DNA from: Fibrobacter sp.
GTDB taxonomy: Bacteria > Fibrobacterota > Fibrobacteria > Fibrobacterales > Fibrobacteraceae
Direction of reading: 5' to 3'
Length of the DNA stretch: 35,365 bases
Assembly (NCBI GenBank): GCA_012523035.1
Contig: JAAYJH010000032.1
Location: forward strand, 1 to 35,365
The notes beneath the pieces are model-generated. The model was not told the origin of the DNA. It saw only the letters and a list, made by a program, of their open reading frames with translations, and ran no database searches. Positions within the stretch are counted from its first letter, which is position 1. Each line of letters begins with the position of its first letter. The position numbers were made by a program, and so were the translations under genes. Shown here one piece after another: positions 7,800 to 16,921 of the stretch.

Positions 7800-8582
7800 T
7801 TATTTTTTTATTTTCATTATTTTTCTAAGATTAAGCGGTAAAACTTTTCGGTGCCAATCCATCCACTCTTCATAAAAGATGTATTTTTTTTCTAGACGCT
7901 TAAAATCTCTGCCATGGACTACACGACGACCATTCACTATTTTTGGTGGAATTTTGATATGCAAACACTCATGATATACGACCCCTGCTATGGCATAAAA
8001 AGGACAATTTTTTGTGTCATACCCTTTACTAATACTAATTAAATGAAATGGTTTTTCAGATAAGGGGTCTTTTCGAATGGAATGGAAACTTTGTCCTCCG
8101 ATTCTATTGCTCCAAGTGATTTTACATTGCAATTCAGAATTAAAATAAGTTTCATTCACTGCAGCCAAAACTTCTTCTAAATCATAATGCTCGCCTTTAG
8201 GTTGAATAGGAAGGTGCCTGGTTTTTGATGTTAAACACTTATTTCCTTGATCTATCAAAATTTGATTGACTAAAGTCCAAAAACGATCTAATATTTCTTT
8301 TATTTTCTCTTTATTTTGTTTTGTTTTTCTTTTTTGAATTAACAAAGCCCACTCGGCTGCCAGCTCTCGAGCTGGCATAAAAGCCTCTTCTTTCATATAA
8401 AGTGGGAGTGCAAGCTCTGGTTTTCCAAAAATACCTTTATAGTTGCATCTAATGCTTTTTTTTAATCTAGGGTGGTATCGAAATGCCACTAAAGTGTCCA
8501 TAGAAAAGTCAGGTGAAATGGAGCGTTTTTTTTTACTTTTCTTAAATGAAAATAAATCGATTTGATATTCAAGGAAGCCCAT
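7800..8582 (-). CDS. SprT-like zinc metallopeptidase domain protein
   Basis: A 260-residue cytosolic protein whose C-terminal half fits the bacterial SprT-like/DUF45-related pattern. ITWSNRIGGQSFHSIR is followed by a short strand region, then the zinc motif YHECLH (HExxH), and GRRVVHGRDFKRLEKKY supplies a likely third histidine ligand. The family is predicted to be proteolytic; eukaryotic SPRTN degrades DNA-protein crosslinks, but the bacterial role is mostly untested. The N-terminal 100 residues are basic and unrecognised. It overlaps the upstream YkgJ-like gene by 14 nt, so the pair is likely cotranscribed and translationally coupled. Confidence 0.78.
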   Translation of the reverse strand: MGFLEYQIDLFSFKKSKKKRSISPDFSMDTLVAFRYHPRLKKSIRCNYKGIFGKPELALPLYMKEEAFMPARELAAEWALLIQKRKTKQNKEKIKEILDRFWTLVNQILIDQGNKCLTSKTRHLPIQPKGEHYDLEEVLAAVNETYFNSELQCKITWSNRIGGQSFHSIRKDPLSEKPFHLISISKGYDTKNCPFYAIAGVVYHECLHIKIPPKIVNGRRVVHGRDFKRLEKKYIFYEEWMDWHRKVLPLNLRKIMKIKK

Positions 8583-9336
8583 AGAACAAAGCCCCTTCTA
8601 ATGCGTTCACTTGCAAAATCCCTTCAAAAAAACTTTCTGAAAACCCAAGAGATTCATAATGTTTGGATATCAATTCTATAGACTCTTCTATATGATCAGG
8701 AAGATAAATAATAAAACTACGATTTAAAGTCGTTTGTAAAAACTCTGAAACACAGTACTTTGATTCCGTTTCGCTAAAATACATTCGACAAGAAACAGGC
8801 CTTTCTTTATAAAAAGAACAGCTTTCTTCTTCACTCAAAAAAGGACAAACTTGTTTGGCAGCAAAAAAAGAATGCAAAGTCACCTCTTCGAGCTCTTCTA
8901 AACTTTCGGAGTTTTTTAGCTCTGTATTTCTTAATAAAAAGTGATATTTTTCTACTCTAGCAAAACATTTTTGTATGAAATTCAATAATAATTCGGTGTT
9001 TCGAATAGTGTTATAAAAGTAAAGAAGCTCGAAGGGAGCAATAGACATTGGATAATGACGGCAGCAGTTACCACAGTGTGAAGTGCACTTTATTTTATTT
9101 TCATGCTGCTTCAATGCAGACTCCACATACAAATTAAAAGCCTTGTGATATTCTTCACAAAACAAAAATATCGATTTCAAATCTTTTCTTAAATTATCAA
9201 TGGTAAAAGCCTGCTTTCTTCGACTTTCTTGAGCTATTTTATCTAAACGATTCAGTTCATTAGATAAAACAGAGGCCATACGATGTTCTGCATGCTTCAT
9301 TTTTTTACTTGAAAAATACTTTTGAGCTATATTCAC
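8569..9336 (-). CDS. YkgJ-family cysteine-cluster protein (putative metal-binding)
   Basis: A 255-residue cytosolic protein with the YkgJ-type (zinc- or iron-chelating) cysteine arrangement: CTSHCGNCCRH at about 84-94, then CPFLSEEESCSFYKERPVSCRMY at about 164-186. The CGxCC core, the CPFL-x-C pair and the RPxxCR motif are the diagnostic elements. The biochemical role of the family is not settled. The predicted start is GTG at 9336, with ATG at 9300 as an alternative; neither has a Shine-Dalgarno sequence. It is the first gene of a two-gene unit with the SprT-like peptidase. Confidence 0.82.
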   Translation of the reverse strand: MNIAQKYFSSKKMKHAEHRMASVLSNELNRLDKIAQESRRKQAFTIDNLRKDLKSIFLFCEEYHKAFNLYVESALKQHENKIKCTSHCGNCCRHYPMSIAPFELLYFYNTIRNTELLLNFIQKCFARVEKYHFLLRNTELKNSESLEELEEVTLHSFFAAKQVCPFLSEEESCSFYKERPVSCRMYFSETESKYCVSEFLQTTLNRSFIIYLPDHIEESIELISKHYESLGFSESFFEGILQVNALEGALFYGLP

Positions 9337-9472
9337 AAGAAAAATATAGTATAAAACACCATTTTTCTAAAGAAAAACTAATACTTGAAAAAAAAAGTAT
9401 AAAGACTTGTAAATAAATTATATTATTTAAACAGTGTTTAGAGTCTTTATTTCTTTATCATGAGGTTTAACT

Positions 9473-10495
9473 ATGAATCTAAGCTTAAAAACACACCTTT
9501 CTTTTTGGATTTTCACTATTTTAGCTACTATAGTGCTACTGTTTTCAGCTTGTAATTTATTTAACCCTTTAGGAAATAGAAACCCAGATAACTCCAACAC
9601 CGAAGAACTTCTAATAGAAGGTGTGTATTACTTTCAAAATAAAAATTATTCTAAAGCACAAAAAACATTTAATCGTGTTATCTACTTAGATTCCACCAAC
9701 TCAGAGGCTTGGTTAGGACTTGCTAAAAGTACATTTTACTCTTACGATTTAAATCCATTTGAACTCGCTTCTGTATTTTTACATTTTGAAAGTGAAAAAC
9801 CCAATATGTTTATGAGTGATTCATTAAGCCTAAAATATAAAGAAGGAGTGGATGAAACTTTTTTAATTGTTGCAGAATTAATCCGTAGAGACACCCTCTC
9901 CACGCTTTACAAAAAGTACCTCGAGCATATCAGCAAAAAAGCCCCTTTAGACCTCTCGCTAGAAAAATTTGAAAAAGAAAATAAAAAAAACCTCGACAAA
10001 TTTCCTTTATCCGATCAAAAAATAACATTTCAAAATCTGTCTCTAGGCTTCGGAGTTCTGGCTACAGCAAAAACACTCCTTCATTTAAAAACCAATGCTA
10101 TCGATAAATACTCGAAGTTATTTACAAACCCCGAAACCAATGAATTTGATTTTGACCTAGACCGAATTTACAATTCTTTTCAGGATGATCCTTCAAGCTT
10201 AGACTCTTTAACAGAAGTATTAATTGAAATCGCAGATGATGTAGAAACCCTAAATAATGATGTATTGCCACTTATTTTAGAGTGGGGAGTCCTTGAAAAC
10301 ATTAATAGTCAAGATGAATTATTAAATTTTCAAGATCAGAAAGACACCGAAAAAATGATTCAAGAAATTAGCGACAATTTAGATGAGTTTAAGAATTACC
10401 TTTTGACTTATCAAAATAAAAATGACACAGATGAGGATAGCTCTAAAACTATTTTTGAATCTATACTTCATGAATTTGAAGGAGGAGAACAATGA
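9473..10495 (+). CDS. TPR-containing lipoprotein
   Basis: A 340-residue exported lipoprotein with lipobox FSAC (Cys at about residue 27). Residues about 44-82 form at least one tetratricopeptide-like unit (EGVYYFQNKNYSKAQKTFNR, then NSEAWLGLAKSTF). The remainder is acidic and helical, with a very acidic C-terminal third. TPR lipoproteins usually act as periplasmic scaffolds in outer-membrane assembly or secretion, but no specific partner can be claimed. Its stop overlaps the next start by 4 nt (ATGA), so it is translationally coupled to the beta-barrel gene, which suggests the two products work together. A GAGG ribosome site precedes the ATG. Confidence 0.75.
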   Translation: MNLSLKTHLSFWIFTILATIVLLFSACNLFNPLGNRNPDNSNTEELLIEGVYYFQNKNYSKAQKTFNRVIYLDSTNSEAWLGLAKSTFYSYDLNPFELASVFLHFESEKPNMFMSDSLSLKYKEGVDETFLIVAELIRRDTLSTLYKKYLEHISKKAPLDLSLEKFEKENKKNLDKFPLSDQKITFQNLSLGFGVLATAKTLLHLKTNAIDKYSKLFTNPETNEFDFDLDRIYNSFQDDPSSLDSLTEVLIEIADDVETLNNDVLPLILEWGVLENINSQDELLNFQDQKDTEKMIQEISDNLDEFKNYLLTYQNKNDTDEDSSKTIFESILHEFEGGEQ

Positions 10496-11745
10496 AATCT
10501 TCTACAAAGCTTTTCATCTTTATTAGTCTTTTGTCAGTCAGTCTCTGGGCCGCAAGGGGTCCAGCACACAAATCATTAAGAGCATATTCTATGGGTAATG
10601 CCCATGTTGCAGTGGTAGATGACAAAGAGGCAATTTATTATAACTATGCAGGATTGTCTCAAATCAATCGACTTGGCAACTTTAGTTTTAGACCTCAACA
10701 AGGCTATTACCCTCGTCAGTATTTTAATGCACGCGTCAATATTGGTGGAGCAGGGCCTTTTATGGCTTTAATGGACTCCTATAAAACCATAAATGACATT
10801 CAAAATCTTTATAACCAGGCGAGCAGAGATGCTAAAAAAAGTGGAATTTCAACTTACGATGCTTTGATTGATTCTTTGGCTAAACACCCTGAACACACAA
10901 AAACCCTAAACGCTTACGACCAAGTTTTACTCAATCTCATTGCCAAATTCGATGCCGAACTCGCATTTCGAAATTTTGGAGGGGCTATATGGGTCGATGC
11001 AAACCTTGCACCCTATATAGATACTGGTCTCCTTATGCCTTATTTAGGAATCGACACTCTTTATGTAGATGCTGTGGCTCAAGCAGGGGTGGCTTATGCT
11101 TTTACGGATCAATTCTCATTAGGTCTTGGTCTTAAAATACTCAAAAGACAGTCTGTGTCTGTTTTTAAACTAGATGCTTTCAATTATTCTGCAATAGAAG
11201 ACACCTTAAATCTTCGATACAAAGATGCTAAAAAAGATATTTTTAATTTTTCTACTTTTAGCCTTGGAACCGACATAGGTGCCTTGTTTCAAATCACTAG
11301 AGAAACGAGAATTGGGGCTTCCATTAGAGACATTTTTTTTAAATCCATAAACGGTGAATCCATCGCTCCTAATTTGACTTTAGGTGTCAATTATAGCCCT
11401 CGATTGTTTAACAAAAACACCTCTTTTGCTCGTAAAGTAAATCTAGCGATGGACTTTGAAGATGCTTTGAATAACGAAAGAAACTATAAGTTTTTTAACC
11501 ACTTGAATTTTGGAGGAGAAATCGAACAAACTTTGCTAGGATGGCTTGGAGTGAACAATGAGATTAGGGCTCTAAAAGGCAGGTTTGCAGCGGGCTTCAA
11601 AGGTGGGTATCCAACGGCTGGATTGGGGTTAGAACTGCTTCGAATATTAGAAGTTGAGGTGGCTACTTGGGCCGAAGAAAGAGGCTATTATTTGGGACAA
11701 CTCCCTAATCGTTTTTATATGGGACAAGTTCGGATCGGATTTTAA
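10492..11745 (+). CDS. Outer-membrane beta-barrel protein, OmpP1/FadL/PorV-like
   Basis: A 417-residue protein with a cleavable signal peptide (cleavage probable after about residue 20, near SLWAA). The mature N-terminus has the superfamily signature: SLRAYSMGNAHVAVVDDKEAIYYNYAGLS matches the usual gMGgAfvAlaDDa-AlyyNPAGL pattern. The rest alternates like a transmembrane beta-barrel and ends in phenylalanine (YMGQVRIGF), the expected signal for the BAM complex. It could be a transport channel or a PorV-type secretion-shuttle protein; no other type IX secretion gene is in view. A strong Shine-Dalgarno (GGAGGAG) lies inside the upstream TPR lipoprotein gene. Confidence 0.8.
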   Translation: MKSSTKLFIFISLLSVSLWAARGPAHKSLRAYSMGNAHVAVVDDKEAIYYNYAGLSQINRLGNFSFRPQQGYYPRQYFNARVNIGGAGPFMALMDSYKTINDIQNLYNQASRDAKKSGISTYDALIDSLAKHPEHTKTLNAYDQVLLNLIAKFDAELAFRNFGGAIWVDANLAPYIDTGLLMPYLGIDTLYVDAVAQAGVAYAFTDQFSLGLGLKILKRQSVSVFKLDAFNYSAIEDTLNLRYKDAKKDIFNFSTFSLGTDIGALFQITRETRIGASIRDIFFKSINGESIAPNLTLGVNYSPRLFNKNTSFARKVNLAMDFEDALNNERNYKFFNHLNFGGEIEQTLLGWLGVNNEIRALKGRFAAGFKGGYPTAGLGLELLRILEVEVATWAEERGYYLGQLPNRFYMGQVRIGF

Positions 11746-11746
11746 C

Positions 11747-11777
11747 TTGCCATTTCACAAAATATAGTGTATATTTG
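11747..11777 (+). promoter_or_regulatory. Bacteroidota-type promoter of ruvAB
   Basis: TTG at 11747-11749, exactly 20 bases, then TATATTTG at 11770-11777. This matches the Bacteroidota consensus TTTG-N19-21-TAnnTTTG. It overlaps the stop region of the barrel gene and lies 30 nt before the ruvA start, so ruvAB can be transcribed independently of the upstream pair. Confidence 0.65.
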
Positions 11778-11807
11778 AGCAGTAACAGAGAGAAGAAGGT
11801 ATGCTCT

Positions 11808-12392
11808 ATGATCGAAGAAATTCAAGGTGTTTTAAGTCAAAAACAGGCCACCTTTGTCATTATAAACTGTAATGGTATAGGTTATGGAATACAAGTTTCT
11901 GCACGGACCAGTGAAGTGCTTCCTGATCTTGGTACAGAATTAAAATTACTCACAAAACTCGTGGTTCGTGAAGATTCTATGACTCTTTATGGTTTTATGG
12001 ATGCTATAGAGAAAGAATTATTTTTAAATTTAATTGAAGTGAGCGGGATAGGCCCCAAAACAGCTCAACGCATTTTAAGTGGCGTGTCTCCAAATGATTT
12101 TTTAAGCTATATCGCACTAGAAGATAAAAATTCCTTGAATAAAATAAAAGGAATTGGTAAAAAAACAGCCGAATTACTTTTAATCAACTTAAAAGATAAA
12201 GCCCTAAAACTAGCCTCTATCAATGAAGAAAACTCCATAGTTTCTACAGTCGCAGAAGAAGCAATTGCGGCACTAAACGCTCTAGGTGTCAAAGGGCATT
12301 CTGCTCAAAAAGCTGTTGAAAAAGCTATCAAAGCATTGCCCAAAGACTCCAGCATCTCTCAAATCATCACCGAATCTTTAAAACACACTTAA
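11808..12392 (+). CDS. ruvA: Holliday junction branch migration protein RuvA
   Basis: RuvA binds four-way DNA junctions as a tetramer and recruits the RuvB motor for branch migration in recombinational repair. The 194-residue product has the N-terminal OB-fold (MIEEIQGV... GYGIQVS), the tandem helix-hairpin-helix region (VSGIGPKTAQRILSG at about 75-89 and IKGIGKKTAELLL) and the C-terminal three-helix domain that contacts RuvB (AIAALNALGV). The start at 11808 is chosen because RuvA proteins begin M-I-x-x-I-x-G and AAGG lies 8 nt upstream. It is followed after 3 nt by ruvB. Confidence 0.96.
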   Translation: MIEEIQGVLSQKQATFVIINCNGIGYGIQVSARTSEVLPDLGTELKLLTKLVVREDSMTLYGFMDAIEKELFLNLIEVSGIGPKTAQRILSGVSPNDFLSYIALEDKNSLNKIKGIGKKTAELLLINLKDKALKLASINEENSIVSTVAEEAIAALNALGVKGHSAQKAVEKAIKALPKDSSISQIITESLKHT

Positions 12393-12395
12393 ATT

Positions 12396-13436
12396 ATGGC
12401 AGAACGGTTTATTTCACCTCAACAAAACTCCTCAGAAGATCTAGAACAAGATCAAAATCTTCGCCCCTCTTCTTTAAGTGACTTTACCGGTCAATCCATA
12501 TTAAAAGAAAGTTTAAGTATTGCTATCGAAGCTGCATTGCACAGAAAAGATGCTCTTGATCATTGTCTTTTTGCTGGTCCACCTGGACTTGGTAAAACTA
12601 CCCTTGCAAATATTATAGCCAAAGAAATGGGAGTGCAAGTGCATATCACAAGCGGTCCAGTCCTCGAAAGGGCTAGTGACTTGGCGGGTTTGCTCACCAA
12701 ACTTCAAGACAATGATGTGCTTTTTATTGATGAAATCCATAGGCTCAATAGAGTCATCGAAGAATACCTCTACCCTGCTATGGAAGACTTTAGACTCGAT
12801 ATTATGCTAGACACAGGCCCCGCTGCTAGAACGGTGAATCTACCTTTAAAAAAATTCACTCTAGTTGGTGCAACGACTCGAAGTGGACTATTGACTGGTC
12901 CTCTACGAGATCGATTTGGTTTACAGTATCGTCTGGAACTCTATACAGACACTGAAATCCAAAGCATTTTAGCTCGTAGTGCACAAATCCTCAATATTCC
13001 TATTGAAAAAGATGCCACTCAAATGCTCAGTTCTCGTTGTAGAAACACCCCTCGCATAGCCAATCGTGTTTTAAGGAGATGTCGAGATGTTGCACAGGTT
13101 CGAGGTGATGGGATTATCACCAAAACAATTGCAGAAAAAACCTTGGAGATGCTTGGAATCGATGCAGATGGATTAGACAGTATGGACCGTAAAATTTTAA
13201 CGACGGTGATTCAAAAATTTAACGGTGGCCCTGTGGGCTTAGGGACTATTGGTGCAGCTCTTGGAGAAGAACCGAACACACTTGAAGAGGTCTATGAGCC
13301 TTATCTGATTCAAAAAGGTTATTTAGCTAGAACACCACGAGGTCGTGTGGCTACACTAAACGCTTATCAAAAGCTCGAGATAGTAGCCCCAAAAACTATA
13401 AATGAAAACTCTCAAGCCGAATTGCCATTAGTATAA
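12396..13436 (+). CDS. ruvB: Holliday junction DNA helicase RuvB
   Basis: An AAA+ ATPase that drives branch migration with RuvA. The 346-residue product shows Walker A GPPGLGKT (about 61-68), Walker B LFIDEIHR (about 109-116), sensor 1 GATTRSG, arginine finger region GPLRDRFG and sensor 2 TPRIANR. The C-terminal winged helix carries [16 protein letters not shown] and YLARTPRGR. Length and motifs are fully typical. Translation is coupled to ruvA. No ruvC is present here. Confidence 0.97.
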   Translation: MAERFISPQQNSSEDLEQDQNLRPSSLSDFTGQSILKESLSIAIEAALHRKDALDHCLFAGPPGLGKTTLANIIAKEMGVQVHITSGPVLERASDLAGLLTKLQDNDVLFIDEIHRLNRVIEEYLYPAMEDFRLDIMLDTGPAARTVNLPLKKFTLVGATTRSGLLTGPLRDRFGLQYRLELYTDTEIQSILARSAQILNIPIEKDATQMLSSRCRNTPRIANRVLRRCRDVAQVRGDGIITKTIAEKTLEMLGIDADGLDSMDRKILTTVIQKFNGGPVGLGTIGAALGEEPNTLEEVYEPYLIQKGYLARTPRGRVATLNAYQKLEIVAPKTINENSQAELPLV

Positions 13437-13467
13437 ATAGAGTTTTAATAAACTTTCATGTGGAGCT

Positions 13468-13508
13468 AAATTATAAAAAGAACGAGCTTACAAGCTTTTA
13501 TAGTTTTT
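13468..13508 (+). terminator. Possible AT-rich terminator after ruvB
   Basis: The arms 13468-13480 (AAATTATAAAAAG) and 13495-13506 (CTTTTATAGTTT) pair with one wobble and one bulge and run into a short T tract. The stem is almost all A-T, so it is weak. It lies about 30 bases after the ruvB stop. Confidence 0.35.
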
Positions 13509-13978
13509 GAAATCCAATAGCAAGGCACTATTTTTATTGCAAAATTAAAGTGTAAATGCATTTTTTTTGTAACTTAAATAAATAACCTGGCTTCAAGTTT
13601 TGAAGTTTTCTTGAACCAATATTTCATCTTTTCTTAATTTCTATGTACTTTTTTTATGAACAACTCGTAAATCCTCTGCGTTTATTAAATATTATCTACT
13701 AAAACCATAAGGTTTCAATTCGATAGTACATTTTTTCTTCTATTTAGATAAAGGAATAAACTATAAACTTTGAATTTTATTTTTAGACTGGATTCTTTGT
13801 GGTCCACTACCATAGTTTCTTTAGTACAAAACCCATCATCGAAATTAAATTTCAATAAAATAACATCACTTCAAAAACTTTAGCACATTTTAAGAAATTC
13901 AATATATTGCATTTCGATGGACTTTGTTGTTTTTTTAATTGTATGAGTTGAACTCAAACTTTTATCTGTTTATAAAAA

Positions 13979-14002
13979 CCAGGCGTTTCTGAGACTTCAC
14001 CA
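13979..14002 (+). repeat. Dispersed 24-bp repeat, copy A
   Basis: CCAGGCGTTTCTGAGACTTC followed by ACCA. Copy B at 25201-25224 matches at 22 of 24 positions, and copy C on the minus strand at 33497-33520 at 20 of 24. All three lie between genes. This copy sits 15 nt beyond the stop of the convergent DUF2894-like gene. Confidence 0.7.
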
Positions 14003-14017
14003 AAATAAAGAAGCTGT

Positions 14018-14659
14018 TCATTTTACTTTTAGTCGTTCCACATATTTAAATAAGTTGTGGTAAACTTCTAAAAAATCTTCTATCCAGATAGGATCCCTTT
14101 CACCAATGAGTGCAAATGTGTTTTCAAGAGTGTGTTGTGTGTTATAAAGTCCAATGTTTTGGTTTTGTTTTTTTTCACTTTTAGCGGGGTTGAAACTAAA
14201 TTTTCGAGCACGATAAGAGCGTTTTAACCTTGAGATTAGACTTAAACGAAGGGACAGGAGTTCTTCTCGGGCTTGCAGAAACTTAGATTCTGACAAGTAT
14301 CCTTCTACTTTTTCAATCCTAGAGAGCAAAACTTTTCGTTCAGGAGCAGGGATCAGGGTCTTTTTTGATTCTAAAGTATGTTTTAACTCTACAATTAACT
14401 TTTCTAAATAGGATTCAGTCCAAAAATTTATTTTTGGGTTTAGTAAGGTCTTTTTTTGGGAGCGATGGTCTTCATTTTTAAGAAACCACTTGTCCAAATT
14501 TGTTTTTAAAGTTTTAGCTTCAGAAACTCGCTCTATGGCTATAAAATCACGCATTCTTTGTAATAAAAAGTCTGCATAACTAAGCTTCCAATGCGGGATT
14601 CGATTGGATTTTCGAAGCCTATTTAATCTTTTTTGTGTTTCTAATAACTCATGCTTCAA
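14018..14659 (-). CDS. DUF2894-like protein, last gene of a MotA/MotB-type motor operon
   Basis: A 213-residue, very basic, helical cytosolic protein with no signal peptide or membrane segment. Its last 45 residues (GLYNTQHTLENTFALIG, then IWIEDFLEVYHNLFKYVE) resemble the C-terminal block of DUF2894 proteins (pattern GPLNS-LV-R-L--M-ELSP-YL--F--HV--L-WLE). That match is from memory of the family and should be tested by profile search. The N-terminal part is a likely coiled coil. The gene starts inside the end of the OmpA-domain gene (4-nt ATGA overlap), so synthesis is coupled. The molecular function is unknown; its place with a channel pair suggests an adaptor or regulator on the cytoplasmic side. 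Confidence 0.6.
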   Translation of the reverse strand: MKHELLETQKRLNRLRKSNRIPHWKLSYADFLLQRMRDFIAIERVSEAKTLKTNLDKWFLKNEDHRSQKKTLLNPKINFWTESYLEKLIVELKHTLESKKTLIPAPERKVLLSRIEKVEGYLSESKFLQAREELLSLRLSLISRLKRSYRARKFSFNPAKSEKKQNQNIGLYNTQHTLENTFALIGERDPIWIEDFLEVYHNLFKYVERLKVK

Positions 14660-15294
14660 GGCTTAAACTCCGATTTTTTCATGGGAGTCACTCCTATTTC
14701 AACTCGTCGATTCAAACGGCGATTTTCTTCACTGGTGTTAGGGTATTTAGGGTGAAACTCACCAAAACCCGCAGCAAAAAGCTTTTCTGGAGGAAATCCT
14801 TGCAAAATCAGAGTTTTTACCACATTCACCGCTCGTTCTGCAGACAAATTCCAATTGGTGTAAAGCTTTGATTTTATAGGGGTGTCGTCTGTGAAACCAG
14901 AAACCATAATCACATCTCCAGTGTCTAAGATATCTAATAATCCCTTTCCTATAGCCTCAATCACTCGAATCCCTTCTGGAGTAAGAGTAGCACCATTTAC
15001 AGGAAACAGTAAAGAAGCTTGGATTTGAATATTGCCGTTTTCTAGTGCAATGAGTCCTTTTTCAATGGTGCTTTTTAAGCTTGTCGAAAGCAAAGCATTC
15101 CTTTCAGAGGCAATTTTTCGCATTTCTTCTTGACAACTCAACACCTCTTCTTCTGTGCGTGTTAAATCCTCGACTTTTTGATCTTTTAAAGTCGCCATAG
15201 CCACAAAGGCTAAAATAAACAAAGACAACAAACCAATGGTTAAATCTGTAAATACAAACCAAGAGGCATTTTCTTCACTTTTGCTTTTACGCAT
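14656..15294 (-). CDS. MotB/ZorB-like OmpA-domain stator protein
   Basis: A 212-residue inner-membrane protein: short basic N-terminus, one membrane helix (about 12-30), a short helical linker and an OmpA-type peptidoglycan-binding domain (about 85-205). The helix begins SWFVFTDLTIGLLSLF, placing D17 where MotB and ZorB have the ion-carrying aspartate. The OmpA domain shows SGFTDDTPIKSK, NWNLSAERA, GFGE and NRRVEIGV, the usual peptidoglycan-contact pattern. With the MotA/TolQ-like partner encoded just upstream (1-nt overlap) it should form a 5:2-type ion-driven motor anchored to the cell wall. ExbD and TolR lack this OmpA domain, so a TonB/Tol role is unlikely. No flagellar gene is near. Confidence 0.85.
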   Translation of the reverse strand: MRKSKSEENASWFVFTDLTIGLLSLFILAFVAMATLKDQKVEDLTRTEEEVLSCQEEMRKIASERNALLSTSLKSTIEKGLIALENGNIQIQASLLFPVNGATLTPEGIRVIEAIGKGLLDILDTGDVIMVSGFTDDTPIKSKLYTNWNLSAERAVNVVKTLILQGFPPEKLFAAGFGEFHPKYPNTSEENRRLNRRVEIGVTPMKKSEFKP

Positions 15295-16916
15295 TAAAGC
15301 TCCGGTTTAGTGGTAGGTGAAACAGAAGCTCGTTGTGCATACTCTAAAACTTCTAATAAAATTTCTTGCGTTTTGACGGCGTTTTCTAAAAGCACTTCAC
15401 TCGCTCTTTCATGAAATGCCTGCAAAGAAGATTGCAATTGCTCTACAAAATTAAACTCTCCCTCGCGTTCTTTAGTATTGCCAGACAACTTATCTATCAC
15501 TAATTCAAAACCTTCTCTTAATGCTTCAATACTTGCAGAAAGTTCAGATTGATTCACTCGCATCATGGTCGCTGTCTCGGTCAAAGCGTTGGTCAGCACA
15601 GCTGCAGATTCTAGTTCTTTGCTGGTTTTAGCATCGACATCTACAATTAATTTGCTTTGTACTTCCATTAATTTTATAGACGATTCACTCATCTGCGTAA
15701 AGCTAGATTGAGTAGAGTCTTGAAGACTAGAAAGTAAAGCTTCCGATTTTTCGAAGAACTGACTCAAAGAATTTTGAAGTTCATTTCCTAAAGCTGAAAA
15801 TGTTTGTTGAGTGTCTGTGGTTAAACCGCTAAAAGCTGTGTTTATTGTTTCTGATAAAGACTCAAAATCCTGCTTTAAATTTTGTGACAAATTCGCCCAT
15901 TCAGTTTCTATGCTTTTTGCAAATAGAGTGCTTTCTTTTTGTGTTTCATCTACAATTTGTTTTGAAACTTGATGCATTAGAGCTAAACTTTCATTTTGTT
16001 TTTCTTGAGATTTTGATAAAGATTGAGAAAATTGATCTGCTAAATTTTGAATGGAGTTTTGAAGAGTTTCACTAGCAAAAGCTTCTGATGAAGACCAGTT
16101 TTTTTGAGAGGTTTTCAGAAAGTCCTCGAGTAAAACCCTTTGGTGCAAACTTGCATTTTTTAGCTCCTCCAAAGAATCTGTTTGCAAGCTTACAAAAGCT
16201 TCTGTCATCGTCTTTAAGTTACTTTTTTGAATTTCTTCAAACAATGATGTCAAAGAGTCAGCACTTGAATCTTTTGGAGTGTAAAATGGAATCAAATCCA
16301 CCAATGTGAAGCGATCTAACTTAGCTGCAAATCGTTCACTAGTTTTATCTGCTAATGCATGGGAAGCATTGAGTATTAATGCGGCAAAAAGTCCTGCTAA
16401 ACTAGTCCCAAAAATACCCTTCATATTAGAAAATATAGATTGAATGGAGGCAAAAGTATTTTGAGTGCTACTATTGTCCACAGCCAAACCAGCTGTTGAA
16501 ACCGCCAACATCAATCCAAAAAAAGTGCCCAATAAACCAAGCATCACCACCACTCCACCCATGCTTCGTCCTGGATGAATATCAGTTTTTGCATCTAAAA
16601 CTTCTGTAATCCACTGAGAAGAAAAAGAAATTTTTTTAGAGGATAACTCCTTTACGGTAGATATGCGTTCGGCAACCAGCTCCCCCTCTATCGAAGGAGA
16701 ATCAAAATTTTTAGAATATTTTTTTAACAAGTCTGTCTCTATTTCAATCTTTTGAATTAACTTGAAATCGGACCATTGTGAAAATAGAAATATCAAAATA
16801 ATTGCCGCAATAATGATAGAACCAAACAGAGGGGCTCCAAAGTAGAATGCACTTGCCAAAAGAGCTAGCAGGCCAAAAATAGTCAAGACTAAAATAAGTT
16901 TAGAAGAATATTTCAT
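15294..16916 (-). CDS. MotA/TolQ/ExbB-type channel protein with long coiled-coil tail (DUF802-like, ZorA-like)
   Basis: A 540-residue inner-membrane protein. Two N-terminal helices (about 6-26 and 30-46) are followed by a cytosolic stretch, then helix 3 (GGVVVMLGLLGTFFGLMLAV, 120-139) and helix 4 (GIFGTSLAGLFAALIL, 167-182). The LGLLGTFFG and GTSLAG motifs are those of MotA/TolQ/ExbB channels, with T131 and T171/S172 at the ion path. Residues about 205-540 are a long Ser/Gln/Glu-rich helical tail with heptad character, ending ERASEVLLENAVKTQEIL. From memory this arrangement and the tail end closely resemble proteobacterial DUF802 proteins; ZorA of the Zorya defence system also carries a long tail. 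It probably forms the pentameric ring around the OmpA-domain stator. What the tail contacts is unknown. Confidence 0.82.
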   Translation of the reverse strand: MKYSSKLILVLTIFGLLALLASAFYFGAPLFGSIIIAAIILIFLFSQWSDFKLIQKIEIETDLLKKYSKNFDSPSIEGELVAERISTVKELSSKKISFSSQWITEVLDAKTDIHPGRSMGGVVVMLGLLGTFFGLMLAVSTAGLAVDNSSTQNTFASIQSIFSNMKGIFGTSLAGLFAALILNASHALADKTSERFAAKLDRFTLVDLIPFYTPKDSSADSLTSLFEEIQKSNLKTMTEAFVSLQTDSLEELKNASLHQRVLLEDFLKTSQKNWSSSEAFASETLQNSIQNLADQFSQSLSKSQEKQNESLALMHQVSKQIVDETQKESTLFAKSIETEWANLSQNLKQDFESLSETINTAFSGLTTDTQQTFSALGNELQNSLSQFFEKSEALLSSLQDSTQSSFTQMSESSIKLMEVQSKLIVDVDAKTSKELESAAVLTNALTETATMMRVNQSELSASIEALREGFELVIDKLSGNTKEREGEFNFVEQLQSSLQAFHERASEVLLENAVKTQEILLEVLEYAQRASVSPTTKPEL

Positions 16917-16921
16917 TCGTT

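Larger units (their letters stand above)
13437..14017. other. 581-bp intergenic region between convergent ruvB and the motor operon
   Basis: This is the longest gene-free stretch in the window. I find no open reading frame, tRNA or recognisable RNA. It holds a possible ruvB terminator (13468-13508), a small CTTCAA-GTT-TTGAAG hairpin at 13591-13605 followed by TTTTC, A/T-only inverted repeats near 13840-13860, and one copy of the dispersed 24-bp repeat at 13979-14002. It may contain decayed coding sequence, but no frame is readable. Confidence 0.6.

Noticed and set aside
13588-13616. Possible fourth copy of the dispersed 24-bp repeat (GAAGCCAGG on the minus strand)
   Set aside because: Only nine bases match copy C and the CGTTTCTGAGACTTC half is absent.
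14656-16916. Flagellar MotAB or TonB-ExbBD/Tol-Pal genes
   Set aside because: The channel protein has a long C-terminal tail that MotA, ExbB and TolQ lack. The partner has an OmpA domain, unlike ExbD or TolR, and no flagellar, tonB, tolA, tolB or pal gene is adjacent.
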